DNA of 64,000 nucleotides from Nyssa sinensis (taxonomy: Eukaryota; Streptophyta; Magnoliopsida; Cornales; Nyssaceae): assembly GCA_008638375.1 (NCBI GenBank), contig CM018035.1:37132824-37196823 (forward strand). The letters run 5' to 3'. Position 1 is the first letter of the stretch, and every line of letters begins with the position of its first letter. Positions 11,986 to 25,108 of the stretch are shown one piece after another. The notes beneath the pieces are model-generated. The model was not told the DNA's origin. It ran no database searches and saw nothing but the letters and a program-made list of their open reading frames with translations. Position numbers and translations under genes: made by a program.

Positions 11986-14584
11986 TGTCACGCCCCGAAT
12001 TCCCGACGAACCCGGGACGTGAGTAACGAGACAAAAAATAAAATAAATGAAAGGACAATTGTAACTACATTCACTAAACATACATCCATTCTCATCAATA
12101 CATAAAATAACATAAAGTAAATTGTTCGTAGGTCATTCGGGCTTAAGCCCTTACATTACAAAATATAAGTCCCACGGACCAAAATATGCCAAGTGCTTCA
12201 CCCTATCAAAGTATCACTGGGTCTCAAGTAGCTGGAGGGTCCTCATCTGAAAAATGTTGCCCACGAATGGGTCAGCTCAACTGCTGGTATGATGAAGTGC
12301 TAATGCAAGAAATAAAGCTAAGGCGTGGCATGTGCAAAGTGTACATTTATATCTAAATGACATTCAAAGCATCGCAGTAATACATGAATGGTATGCGTGA
12401 TACACCCATGCACAACTCTATGCCACACCCATGTCTCGTTTACGGGTACTCCCCAATGGTACGGAGTACCAATGCAATGGCCAATTTTGGGTTTTTCACC
12501 ACAGGATCTACACCCTCATAATGCAAAGCACCACGTGCTTACCCACGCCATGTTATCAAAGAATTCATCATATGCCAATATGCCAATGCAATCTCAATGA
12601 AACATGATTTCCACAATATAGCATGCTCGAAACAATAAATACATAAATCACTAACTGATTCCACATGCAAGCATATCTCATATAATCAACATGTACACAT
12701 GTCATGATTCACGTTCATCATTCACTAAACATTCATAAAGTACAAGTAACATGTAAGCATGTGAACAACCAATTCCAAATCATCAAGTAAGCACATTCCA
12801 CATAAACACATAAGTCATTCCAGTCATTCACAGAACATTCCTAACTTAACTCCATTTCTAACATTAGCAAAACACCATACCTGTAGGGTTAGTCTCAACC
12901 CTCGAAGAACGTGCACGATATGTAACTGAATTGGCCAATGAAAATGCAAGAGGTCAGATCTCCTTCTCCTGTCCTATCAGTGTCCATAAATTACAACTCA
13001 GTCCATTGTCATTTGAATTTATGCTATTCATCAAATTTTATGTCTTTAATTCATAGGTTTCTATTCTGCTAAATTAAACTCTGCCATTGAGTCTAGGACG
13101 TCGAAGAAAATAAGTTTAGGTTCTCGTAGAACTCAATTCGGACTTCTGGGTTAAAAAGGGCAAAACAGTCATTTTGCACTTTTCACGGGTCATTACAGTT
13201 TGTGACCTCTTTTCACAAATCGGACTCCACGGTTGAGTCCGGAATGCTCGAGATAATAAAGTTTCACTATTTGTTTACTTAATTCGGAGTTCGTTTGACT
13301 GTACTTCAATCCAGGGGCATTTTTGTCATTTTCAAGGTTACTACGGGTCTTTTATTTTTTGGGACCTCGTCTCGTAAAATAGACCTCACCATTGGCCTCA
13401 GAATGGTCGAGATAGTCAAAATACACTAATGACTTGTCCCATTTGGACTCCGGATTATTTTAGAATATTTAATTAATTAATTAATTTAATTAATATTTTA
13501 TTCATGAGGGTCAAAACATAATTATTAACAGTTGGGGGGGGTCAATTCGTAATTTCCGTAACTTCTTGGTCAAATTAAAATTTCTAAAAGTCAGGGGGGC
13601 CAATTTGTAATTTAAGAAAACCCTATCTCACTATGGATAGCCAAACAGTGGCTATCCCTCAAACCTAGAATAGGATATGCCCATCCCCCAATTCAATTTC
13701 AATTTCAATTTCTTACCCTAGGAACCAAACAGTCTCAATCTCCTTTTAATTTAAAACATGGGGGCGACACGTGGCAGGGGAGGTTCAACCCCGCCCGAAC
13801 CGGACCTGACCCGGACCCGAAACCCGGCCCGCACAGTGCCTTTCTTCCCCGACTTCCCGGCGAGCCTCCAGTAGGGTTCCGACGCTGGCGACTGGTCTCC
13901 GGCGAGATTTTCAATGTTTCAGAATGCGATTCTCTCCGTTTTCTCCCAAGGATTCCATATCTAGGATCGGTTTTGGATTCAACCCATTAGTTTTTCACGA
14001 AATAGAGCTCAAAGCTCTATGGCCGAATCTCCGGCCAACTTTTCTTTTCTGATTTCATGCTTATTTCCCTACTGTTTTTCTTCCTTTCTTTTTCATTTAG
14101 TTTTCTGCACTCCGTAGGATTATTTCTAGGTCATTTAAACAAGGTTCTATGCATAAAATGTCAATAAACCCGAAATTATTCTTACACCTGCAACTAGGGT
14201 TTACTCACTGATTTCTCAACCAATTTTCTTGATTTTTCTTGCATTATTTCCCTTTCAATTTCAGCTATATGATCCTACTATTAAAATCAACATTTCATGC
14301 TTTAAAAATTCTGAAACAGAATGACCCACTTACCTTGAAATTTCTGATTTTCTCTTGGTGGGTTGCTTCCTCTCACTTCTGTTCCTCTTGCTCCACTTCT
14401 GCCTCTCTCTTTTCAACCCATTTCTTCTACTTTCCTCTTTAACTCACGGATGTACACACATATACATAAAACACTCACAACCGACTCTTTTCTCTCTCCT
14501 CTCTTTCTCTCTCTATTCCTCTCCACTTGCAACCTTCCTTGACCTGACTTTCTCTCTGTTCAGCCTCCTTGTTTCTCCCCAAAT

Positions 14585-14611
14585 GCAGCTTTGCATTTAA
14601 TGCAAAGCTGC
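14585..14611 (-). repeat. Near-perfect palindrome beside the TATA box (D left LTR)
   Basis: A 27-nt inverted repeat with 13-base arms (arm GCAGCTTTGCATT) around one central base. On the sense strand it begins immediately downstream of TATATAGG (14612-14619), so it would lie around the transcription start. It is conserved in the other D LTR at 25082-25108. Confidence 0.7.
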
Positions 14612-14619
14612 CCTATATA
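14612..14619 (-). promoter_or_regulatory. Possible TATA box of D left LTR
   Basis: TATATAGG on the minus strand, ~305 bases from the LTR start, next to the 27-nt palindrome. The same arrangement is seen at 25109-25116. Confidence 0.4.
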
Positions 14620-14923
14620 CCTATATATATACATAACACTCATCACACATACACTAAACACACACACTCCCGACCGACACCATACACAGTGTACACACTG
14701 TTCTGCCCTATATACATACATATACATATTCACATACACATGTATATACATTAGTCTACACCTATACATCTCTCAAATATCCCACACATACATGCTACAC
14801 ATACATGCCATACATATATATAATCAACATGCATTAAAATTTAATAATAATAATAATAATAAAAATTTTAATAACTAAGGAAAATTTTCATATATAAAAA
14901 AAAGAAATTTTCGGTTTATTACA

Positions 14924-14938
14924 TCCTTACCTCCTTAC
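14924..14938 (-). other. Polypurine tract of D
   Basis: On the minus strand a purine-rich stretch GTAAGGAGGTAAGGA abuts the 3' LTR; it is the expected primer for plus-strand DNA synthesis. Confidence 0.75.
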
Positions 14939-14987
14939 AAAAATTTCGTCCCGAAATTTAAAATAACATAAAACAAAAGAAAATACA

Positions 14988-15910
14988 TCATTGATCAAAC
15001 AACTCGGAGTACCTAACTCGAACCTCGGCCTCACGCTCCCAAGTAGCCTCCTCGACCCCATGATGGTTCCAACGAACCTTGACCAATGGGATGGTCCTGC
15101 CTCGCAAAACCTAGTCCCTCGAGTCCAATATCTCTACGGGTCTCTGGTCATAAGAAGCGTCGCCTTCTAGCTGAAGATCTACCCAATCTAACATATGGGA
15201 GGAGTCAGGATGGTACTTTCCCAACATCGACACATGAAAAATATCATAAACTCCTGATAGCTGCGGTGGTAATGCCAGCTTATAGGCCACCTCACTAACT
15301 CTCCCAAGAATCTCAAAGGGGCCTATAAATCGTGGCAACAGCTTCCCACTGCGCCCAAACCTCCTCAAACCTCGCCTGGGAGATACCTTGGGGAACACAT
15401 GGTCCCCAGCCTCGAATGACAAGGGCCGCCGCCTCCTCCTATCTGCATAACTCCTCTGGCGACTCTGGGCTGTCAACAAGCGCTGTCTGATCACTTGTAT
15501 CTTGTCGGTGGTCTCATGGACTATACCGGGTCCCCAAACAATTGTCTCCCCTACCCCAGTCCAACACACTAGTGGACGACACAGCCTACCGTACAACACT
15601 TCGGATGGTGCCATCTTAATATTGGACTGCTAGCTACGGTTGTGGGCAAACTCTACCAAAGCAAGGTGATCCTCTCAGCTACCCCTGAAGTCCATAACGC
15701 AGTCTCTAAGCATGTCCTCTAGGATCTGAATGGCACGCCCTGACTGACCATCAGTCTGGGGATGAAAGGTAGTACTAACTTAGCTGAGTCCCTAAGGTTG
15801 TCTGGGGCTCTGCCAAAATCGGGCAGTGAAACGTGGGTCCCTGCCTAAAACAGTGGATACTGGAACCCCATGTAGTTGCACAATCTCTCGACATAGTAAT
15901 AAAAGATCGA
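14988..15910 (-). pseudogene. Integrase C-terminal half and chromodomain remnant (element D)
   Basis: Decayed end of a gypsy integrase read on the minus strand. The upstream part (about 15910-15620) shows LHGVPVS, GRDPRFTARFW, HPQTDGQSGRAIQ and LEDMLRDCV, i.e. the second Asp region and the Glu of the DD35E core, with several in-frame stops. Then an open stretch (15614-15111) carries MAPSEVLYGR, SRQRSYADRRRR, the GPF/Y motif RFIGPFEILGRV and YDIFHVSMLGKY. A TAG at 15111-15113 breaks the chromodomain, which continues TIPLVKVRWNHH, EEATWERE and stops at 14988-14990. The zinc finger and first catalytic Asp are missing. Similarity to B integrase is clear but distant, which shows D is a separate lineage. 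Confidence 0.88.
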
Positions 15911-17560
15911 TGCAAAATGTATTGTAACATGTAGACGTGCAGCCTTACCTATGGATCACTCACCTCTCCCTCAGCCAGGCGATGTGGAATGCATTACCTC
16001 TTCCCATTACCATCTCCCCCGTAGGCTTCGCCTCACCGGTAGGCATGTAGCGGCGTGCAGACATCTCCACACTCCCTGCTAGGGTCTGGTGCTAACCCCA
16101 TCTGTAACGACTCACTCCACATGGCACAACACATAATGAAATCCTTAAGACACATTGGCTCATCAATGCCAATTCCTTTCAAATTCCATCCAAGCATCAC
16201 GACTCTCCTCAATAATTCAACACAATAAGAAGTAAAGGAAACTTCTCACTATTCACAAAGATACCCCAAGGTCTCTCACACATGCGATGTCATCTAACCC
16301 ACCTCAAATTAATCCATGAAATCATTTAGTGATTTATCCCAATGGCCTAAATACACATTATCTGCAACACAATGCAATCTATCATCGAGTATTTTCTAAG
16401 TACCCTAATTACCCACAAGATATCAACAGTACAATCTAAAAGTAAAGCTATCATCTCCCACCTTAGTCTATATATAACCAAGACTAAGTGTCATGTACTG
16501 ATGAGGACTAGTCTATCCATTTCATGTACACATACATTGACTGGGTATACAATTATAGACAGTGTAGTTTATGTACTCTAATTTAAGTCAATATACCTAG
16601 GTTCAGAAGAATAAAACATTAGTGAAACTCTTCACCAATTTCTACTACGAACATACATCAATTTTTTATACACATGTATCAACGCACACATATAAACACG
16701 TTTAAGTATTCTCTTATACATGCATTAATAACAACCAGTCTGTATATAAAAAAAAAAAAATCCTAATTCGCAGTACTATAACGGTCACTAACCAGCATGC
16801 TTATATAGAGTAAACATACAACATTCAATAGCTAACGCGTAGCTTACCACATCATCACCCAGTATAAAATTTCATTCCAGGAATACACATATACATAATT
16901 AAGTACATAATCCATTGTACAGGTAACCAGGCATATTCCCAACCTTACGGATATCTAGGCTCATAGCCTATCTCACAAACAACAAGCATACAGTCTACTA
17001 TTTAACCTCATTCGTTATACTTGTATAAAGGCAAGCATTGAATCCTAGATCATCAATAACCAAGCATACCCCACATTGTACAATTTCACAATCTAAGGTA
17101 ACAAGCACTCATCTAATCACGTAATCCAAACCAACCCAATTCAACTTAAAGTCTAACCCCTCTTAACCCATAATAAAGTCAATCTAAAAAGGATCTACGA
17201 ACACTCCATGAAATAAAGAAAACATCTCCCTCAGGAGTACACACTGTCTCTCCCCCCCCCCCCCGTAATAGTCTATACTCGTCTAAAGTGTAAATAACCG
17301 ATCTATCTCCAACAGAATACCAATACTAGACGCATCAAATAAGATGAAGAATCTAAATAAGGCATGCAGTCAGCTACCTCTATCGAGTAATCTCTACAGA
17401 TTCTCGTCAGCATCACTCTACCCCTAACGTCATGGCAACATAGTAAATATGAATGAATGAGATGCACTATGGTCCATCAATATGCTAGTCCATAAGCTAA
17501 ACACAAAAAAATGTACCTCAAGGCTCTGAAGGTCCAAAAGAATAGGTGACTCTAGGCTGG
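15911..17560 (-). other. D internal region with no recognisable coding
   Basis: About 1.6 kb between the integrase remnant and gag, where protease, RT and RNase H would be expected. It is AT-rich with stops in all frames and a run of 13 C (17252-17264). I see no domain, repeat array or RNA gene. It may be decayed pol or filler acquired after deletion. Confidence 0.5.
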
Positions 17561-18436
17561 CTACTGCATAACGCCACTCCGAGTGGTCTGGTCTTGCCTA
17601 TCACCCCTCTGACTGAGAGTCTTGACACTCAATGCTGTAGGTGCATGCTGAAAATACGGTGTCGGAGGTCCTTGACCCAATAGTGGCTGTGGCAGAGGCA
17701 CTTGGGTATACTGATAGAAATGTGGCTCCCCTAAGTCCTGAGAAATCGACCTCTGAGGGCAATTGGCCCTAACATGGCCAGCCTGGTGGCATACAAAACA
17801 AAGTCGTGGAGTCCTCCGTCCTTGACTCTGTACTGGTGATGGAAATGACTCCTGACTAGACTCGATCCTCTGTCTCAAGCTAGGGTCCCTCAAAGGACAA
17901 GTGACCATCTTGTGGCCAGGCTGTCTACAATAAAAACATATAATGGTCCCTTGGGATGTGGATGTGGATGTGGATGTGGAAGAAGCACCAGTCCGGAATC
18001 TCTTCAATCGTCTCTTACCAGTGAGAGTCTGGGCAGGTATGGATATCTGTGCAGAAGAAGCACGAGCTCGAGACCTCTTCGATGGTCTCTTACCAGTGTA
18101 TATCGGGGTAGACCTAGGGATCTATGCTGAAGTCGCCCCGCTCTGGGTCTGGGGCTCTCTAACTCCTCTAAGCTCAGCCAACTCTCTCTCAGCCCTGACC
18201 GCTCTCATCACTACCTCCTGTATAGTGTGAAGGCATTCCCGCATAATGGTCGCTATGTCCCCAGAACCACTAGTTTGCCCTACCTCCACTGGAGCAGGTG
18301 TAAAAGTGACGGCCTCCTCGGCTGTACCATCTGCAGAAGCAGCAGCTCGGGGCCAACTATGCCACGGTGGTGCAGTGGTCCTAGGCTCATCGTGTCTAGG
18401 TGGTATAAGTCTGGGAGTAGCTTGTCTCGGTGGCAT
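17561..18436 (-). pseudogene. gag lacking the capsid domain (element D)
   Basis: Minus-strand Gag remnant. The start is chosen at ATG 18436 (MPPRQATPRL), after a poly-T tract; an upstream in-frame ATG at 18496 gives a lysine-rich leader and is less likely. Residues ~1-105 are a Pro/Arg-rich N-terminus and a short helical stretch (MRECLHTIQEVVMRAV). A TAG at 18122-18124 interrupts. The frame continues with a basic region containing two TGKR-xx-KR repeats, a (Ser-Thr)n run from a GATGTG hexamer repeat, then two zinc knuckles, CFYCRQPGHKMVTC and CFVCHQAGHVRANC (both CX2CX4HX4C). The ~200-residue capsid domain expected between N-terminus and basic region is absent. A normal gag of this type is ~350-450 residues; this is ~290 codons. 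Confidence 0.85.
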
Positions 18437-19682
18437 GTCTACAAGTTCAAAGAGAAGAAAAATTAATACCTCATTTTTTTTTTTTTCATTAGACATATGT
18501 GCTAAAAGAACATTAAGCAGGTACTTGGCAACACTTCACAATTCCGAAGTAACAACCATAATATGCCATGACACACTCGCCTAACCAATACCTACATAAC
18601 TAATGTCAATCATCACCACCTATAGGTTACACTAAACAATTTACACCGAGTTCTAACGTAGCCCTCTATTAAGAAGGATTTTATCTAAACAATGCAATAC
18701 ACGCATACTTAAACATTTTAACACTAGCAAGGTTTAACTCCCAGTGAATACTATCCAAAACAATACATCTCTCCACAACCAGGGTCTAACACAAGAACAT
18801 CTTTAAAAATCTAAGGATAAACACTCTAAGTATCCATCTATACACAAAAGCTCCACAGTCCAAATCCTTATTCTAGCATTTTAAGGTTTGATGTGTCTTT
18901 TATTATCCCTTACTTTTATAGCTAGGTGATAACCCTTCATGGATCACAGCTCCTTTCATTACTGGCTGATGGGGTACCATCCATCAACTGTAACTCAAGA
19001 CCTGAGGCCAATCCAGTCTGTATAAATATCATAGTCATAGTACTATAATCCATGAAAATTGGTTACTAACCTAGCACACTCATACAGAATCCACAAACAA
19101 CGTCAACCAGGTAAACAACCAGGTTCACAACCTGTCTCCTAAGTAACTAGGCATAATGTCTACCGTGTAGATAACTAAGTGTACAACCCACACCTCAAAT
19201 AACTAGGCACACCGTCTATCCCATAAAGTATACGGTCTATCACATAGACACGAGTTTCTAATCCTAGTCAACCACTACCACAAAAACAAAATTCACATGC
19301 TCCCTATCTACTGGGAAATCAAGTATAGCGCATACTCGTGCACACCAATACAACATGTGTATATAAAATATTTTAGATAAAAGTTCAGTCATGTTCTTAT
19401 CAGTGACTAGGGAGTACGTATAGCATATCCTAATGTACACTTAACAAATTCTCACACATTATACACGTCATGCATCTTACCACATAAAATCACATAGGCA
19501 TGCATCACAGTATAGCATCAATCGACACGTAATTTCAACAACTCATGCTTTAGGTGTATAAAATCATATAACACACGAAATCCTATCGCATGCTACTAAC
19601 AGTTCACACTAAGTCTCGCTCTTTTCTCTAGGGTCTCATGGTGTTAAACAACACCCCACAGTCTCTAGGTAGTCGAACCTAT
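18437..19682 (-). other. Leader of D between PBS and gag
   Basis: A 1.25-kb untranslated leader on the minus strand, longer than in B or F. It is AT-rich, with short repeats of an 'aactaggca...tctacc' kind near 19140-19240 and a poly-T run at 18474-18486 just before gag. No ORF or structured RNA stands out. Confidence 0.55.
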
Positions 19683-19694
19683 GCTCTGATACCA
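19683..19694 (-). other. Primer binding site of D
   Basis: GCTCTGATACCA on the plus strand is TGGTATCAGAGC on the element strand, three bases from the LTR end at 19698. tRNA-iMet type, as in B. Confidence 0.92.
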
Positions 19695-22009
19695 CGTTGT
19701 CACGCCCCGAATTCCCGACGAACCCCGGATGCGAGTAACGAGACAAAAAATAAAATAAATGAAAGGACAATTGTAACTACATTCACTAAACATACATACA
19801 TTCTCATCAATACATAAAATAACATAAAGTACATTGTTCATAGGTCATTCGGGCTTAAGCCCTTACATTACAAAATATAAGTCCCACAGACCAAAATATG
19901 CCAAGTGCTTCACCCTATCAAAGTATCACTGGGTCTCAAGTAGCTGGAGGGTCCTCATCTGAAAAATGTTGCCCACGAATGGGTCAGCTCAACTGCTGGT
20001 ATGATGAAGTGCTAATGCAAGAAATAAAGCTAAGGCGTGGCATGTGCAAAGTGTACATTTATATCTAAATGACATTCAAAGCATCGCAGTAATACATGAA
20101 TGGTATGCGTGACACACCCATGCACAACTCTATGCCACACCCATGTCTCGTTTACGGGTACTCCCCGATGGCACGGAGTACCAATGCAATGGCCAATTTT
20201 GGGTTTTTCACCACAGGATCTACACCCTCATAATGCAAAGCACCATGTGCTTACCCATGCCATGTTCTCAAAGAATTCATCATATGCCAATATGCCAATG
20301 CAATCTCAATGAAACATGATTTCCACAATATAGCATGCTCGAAACAATAAATACATAAATCACTAGCTGATTCCACATGCAAGCATATCTCATATAATCA
20401 ACATGTACACATGTCATGATTCACGTTCATCATTCACTAAACATTCATAAAGTACAAGTAACATGTAAACATGTGAACAACCAATTCCAAATCATCAAGT
20501 AAGCACATTCCACATAAACACATAAGTCATTCCAGTCATTCACAGAACATTCCTAACTTAACTTCATTTCTAACATTAGCAAAACACCATACCTATAGGG
20601 TTAGTCTCAACCCTCGAAGAACGTGCAAGATATGTAACTGAATTGGCCAATGAAAATGCAAGAGGTCAGATCTCCCTCTCCTGTCCTGTCAGTGTCCATA
20701 AATTACAACTCAGTCCATTGTCATTTGAATTTATGCTATTCATCAAATTTTATGTCTTTAATTCATAGGTTTCTATTCTGCTAAATTAAACTCTGCCATT
20801 GAGTCTAGGACGTCGAAGAAAATAAGTTTAGGTTCTCGTAGAACTCAATTCGGACTTCTGGGTTAAAAAGGGCAAAACAGTCATTTTGCACTTTTCACGG
20901 GTCATTACAGTTCGTGACCTCTTTTCACAAATCGGACTCCACGGTTGAGTCCAGAATGCTCGAGATAATAAAGTTTCACTATTTGTTTACTTAATTCGGA
21001 GTTCGTTTGACTGTACTTCAATCCAGGGGCATTTTGGTCATTTTCAAGGTTACTACGGGTCTTTTATTTTTTGGGACCCCGTCTCGTAAAACAGACCTCA
21101 CCATTGGCCTCAGAATGGTCGAGATAGTCAAAATACACTAATGACTTGTCCCATTTGGACTCCGGATTATTTTAGAATATTTAATTAATTAATTAATTTA
21201 ATTAATATTTTATTAATATTTTATTCATGAGGGTCAAAACATAATTATTAACAGTTGGGGGGGTCAATTCGTAATTTTCGTAACTTCTTGGTCAAATTAA
21301 AATTTCTAAAAGTCAGGGGGGCCAATTTGTAATTTAAGAAAACCCTATTCTCACTATGGATAGCCAAACAGTGGCTATCCCTCAAACCTGGAATAGGATA
21401 TGCCCATCCCCCAATTCAATTTCAATTTCAATTTCTTACCCTAGGAACCAAACAGTCCCAATCTCCTTTTAATTTAAAACATGGGGGCGACACGTGGCAG
21501 GGGTGGTTCAACCCCGCCCGAAACCCGGCCCGCACAGTGCCTTTCTTCCCCGACTTCCGGCGAGCCTCCGGTAGAGTTCCGGCGCCTTCTCCGGTGCCGG
21601 CGATTGGTCTCCGGCGAGATTTTCAATGTTTCAGAATGCGATTCTCTCCGTTTTCTCCCAAGGATTCCATATCTAGGATCGGTTTTGGATTCAACCCATT
21701 AGTTTTTCACGAAATAGAGCTCAAAGCTCTATGGCCGAATCTCCGGCCAACTTTTCTTTTCTGATTTCATGCTTATTTCCCTACTGTTTTTCTTCCTTTC
21801 TTTTTCATTTAGTTTTCTGCACTCCGTAGGATTATTTCTAGGTCATTTAAACAAGGTTCTATGCATAAAATGTCAATAAACCCGAAATTATTCTTACACC
21901 TGCAACTAGGGTTTACTCACTGATTTCTCAACCAATTTTCTTGATTTTTCTTGCATTATTTCCCTTTCAATTTCAGCTATATGATCCTACTATTGAACTC
22001 AACATTTCA

Positions 22010-24789
22010 TGTCACGACCCGAAACCCACCCTATGCGGATTTCGTGTCGCGGGGCCGACCCTAAGGCCGTCCCTACTTTTTCCATTCCTGTATCATAGAA
22101 CTAATATGCAAAGTACCAAATTCTTAAAACAATAACAACGGAAGTTTATCACTACAATAGTCAGCGGAAGTCTTAACCTACATCATATGGTTTTACAGTA
22201 CCAAGTCAAAACTAAACATAACCAGCACCCGTGGGTGGTGAATACATGGGAGAATTAAAACATAGTCTGATACAATTCTTCAAAATATCCCCCTATGCTT
22301 CCAGACTCCTATTGGGGTCTTGCGGTGTCATTACCTGAAAAGGGGTAAGTAGGGTGGAATGAGCTACAAGAGCCCAGCAAGTAAATACAGATCTCCGACA
22401 CTGGTATCGAGGATCATAAAAGAATATGAATCCAAGAATAAGAATATGATAGCCAATCATAAAAAAAATAAGATGCTATGATAGCCAATGGGAACAATTG
22501 TCATGATGGCAATGAATAGTGAAATCACAATGTGTAATCAGTAGGAATGGCATAACAATGTTCTGAAATTCTCGACGATAATACAATAACAAGAAAGTAC
22601 TGCCAATATAATTGATCACAACAAATCAATAAAGGAATATCTCGCAATACAAGATAATCACAAGAATATTGTAATTCAACAATCATAGTTGAGCAATCAT
22701 GTAAGAGATGCTTTTATACTATGTCAGGGCTTAGCACGCCCTCGGTCCTTGGGGGCCCGGTTTACCCCCTTCAGTGCATTCCAATGTATGGCCACATGTC
22801 CGTTCACGGACTCGACCCGAAGGTCTTCAGTGTATTTAAAAGCATCGGAGGGATGTTGTGACTGAGCACAAATCCAGTATACATAAACATTTCATGATCA
22901 TAAATGATTCCATAGGAGTATATAAAAATAGAATATCATCAATTCAATGGAAACATAACAATAGGCATTTCAAGCACGGTTCAACATGATAACAATAGTA
23001 CAACAATAATCGATGTCCACCAGATAGAACAATATCACATTGTGGAGACAATAACATCAGATACGCTCAGGAGTACAAGTTTGGCAGTAAAAGAATGAAC
23101 TTGGCTTGATAACACCACATGGAAGAGAAAGGGTATCTACTTACCTCTAATGAAATCTTAGCTTAGAAATTCGTGAGTGGGCCCTTCCCCTTCAAGTTCC
23201 CTATATATCAATAAACGTGTTTCAGAATAAATGTTGATTCATCAATCTTACGTCTCGTCATCTTAAGTATCTCTAATGCCAATTTAGACTTCACCATTGA
23301 GTCCATAGGGTTCGGAATAATAAAAATTCACTAGTTCTTTAATTTAATCGGAGTCCATTTGACTTACTTATGAAGCAGGGGTATTATGGTCATTTTTTAC
23401 AAGTTGTAACTTTTCGGGACTCCGTCTCGTGAAACGGACCTCACCATTGGACTCAGAGCATCCGAGATAATAAAAATTGACTAATCATTTACCTTATTTG
23501 GACCTCGTTTGACCCACTTTTGAGTCAGGGGTAATATTGTAAAATGTACATTTTTCTATTGGGCCTTAGCGTAATTATTCAAAACTTTTGGGGTCATAAT
23601 ATAATTAGCCAGAGTTGCGGTCTGAACCATTGGGTTTACTGACTAGAAACCCTAACCGGTTCGGTTCTTCACTGAACCAAACGGTTCAGTTAAATTTAGA
23701 GAACCGGATTAACATATCCAATTTCTCACTTTATCCACGGTTTGGACAACTCCAACCCAATTCCAATCCCTTATACCCGTGACCAAACAAGCCCAATTAA
23801 TTTTAATTTCACATTCAAAACGACACAGTGTTGGACCTGTATTGCGGTCGGTCGGATCTCAACCCGACCCGACCCAGACCCGATCTCATCCTGACCCGAA
23901 GAAGCCCCCGATACTCCGGTTGTCTTCTCCGGTGGGGTTTTCCGGCCACGGTCGCCGGAATAGCGAATTTCCTCACGGATCTTAGCGATTTCACGTCCAA
24001 AATTTACTGTTTTCGTTCCAAATGAAATCTAACATTGTAAGGAACCTTTTAGGACCGGTTTTAACCTCCAACACCACCGGTTTCACGCACCCATTTCCAG
24101 TTTCCGGCGTTGCACCGGTGAGGGGATAACTGGCCACAGAATGGCCATTTCTTGACCATTTAAGCTGATTCGAAGTGCGTTGGGTCCCTAGAGACTTTTC
24201 CTATCCATCCTATGGTTCAGTTTTCCACTTGGGTTCGCCTATTTTAAGTCACCATTTCAACCGAAACCCAGTTTTTGGTTTTTTCTTGTTTTTCCTTCTT
24301 TGTTTCAGATCCTACAATTCCAGTAAGCAATTCTATAATTATACAAAATGAATTTAAAGAAAAAAGACGTAGGAGTTTACCTGTTCTCAAGCAACTGCTA
24401 TACCTCAATTTTCAGTTTTCTCTCTCTCTCTATCTAAGACTGGTTCTATTTTTTTTCTCTCTTCATTTACCTTCTTTATCCCCTTAACCGACCCTCAGTC
24501 GGTGGCCCTTGCCACCTGTTGCTGCGGTGGCAGCATACCCGAGCACCAAGACACCTCACCAACTTTTCTTATATATATATATATATATACATATATATAT
24601 ACATATTATCCAATTTACCACATATATATATTTATATGTATTCATGAGATCACCTAATACATTATTATGCATACATATTCATATACACATATCCATTTAA
24701 TTATGCAACGTAACTTAAAACAGTTCGGGTTTTATTATTGTATCGACTTACCTCGATATTTGTGCCGTACCCCGGGTCGGGGTATTACA
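22010..24789 (-). mobile_element. Element E: solo LTR inside D's 5' LTR
   Basis: TGTCACGACCC...GGTATTACA, 2780 bp, flanked by TTTCA (22005-22009, 24790-24794). The other D LTR gives the empty site, so the insertion is certain. Its left end matches window-start LTR A. It carries the hairpin (GGGCT/AGCTC, 22361-22375) and TACCTGAAAAG box, and microsatellites near 24571-24601. No genes. Confidence 0.95.
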
Positions 24790-25081
24790 TTTCATGCTTT
24801 AAAAATTCTGAAACAGAATGACCCACTTACCTTGAAATTTCTGATTTTCTCTCTGTGGGTTGCTTCCTCTCACTTCTGTTCCTCTTGCTCCACTTCTGCC
24901 TCTCCCTTTTCAACCCCTTTCTTCTACTTTCCTCTTTAACTCACGGATGTACACACATATACATAGAACACTCACAACCGACTCTTTTCTCTCTCCTCTC
25001 TTTCTCTCTCTATTCCTCTCCACTTGCAGCCTTCCTTGACCTGACTTTCTCTCTGTTCAGCCTCCTTGCTTCTCCCCAAAT

Positions 25082-25108
25082 GCAGCTTTGCATTTAATGC
25101 AAAGCTGC
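25082..25108 (-). repeat. Near-perfect palindrome beside the TATA box (D right LTR)
   Basis: Second copy of the 27-nt inverted repeat seen at 14585, with identical arms and the same TATATAGG neighbour (25109-25116). Confidence 0.7.

Larger units (their letters stand above)
11986..14923 (-). repeat. 3' LTR of element D (left copy)
   Basis: Ends TTTATTACA next to a pyrimidine tract (14924-14938) that is the minus-strand polypurine tract, so this is the downstream LTR in D's orientation. It differs from the right copy by scattered substitutions and indels, for example a ~20-bp extra GACCCGGACC-rich stretch near 13800. Confidence 0.92.

Noticed and set aside
10198..12105. A 635-codon gene starting at 10198 and ending at 12105
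   Set aside because: The start is an internal GTG of the gag-pol frame and the last ~40 codons are read into element D. The real feature is the interrupted polyprotein.
17941..18230. Plus-strand ORFs with Val-Asp repeats (VDVDVDVE)
   Set aside because: Antisense reading of a GATGTG hexamer repeat that encodes the Ser-Thr run in D gag on the minus strand.
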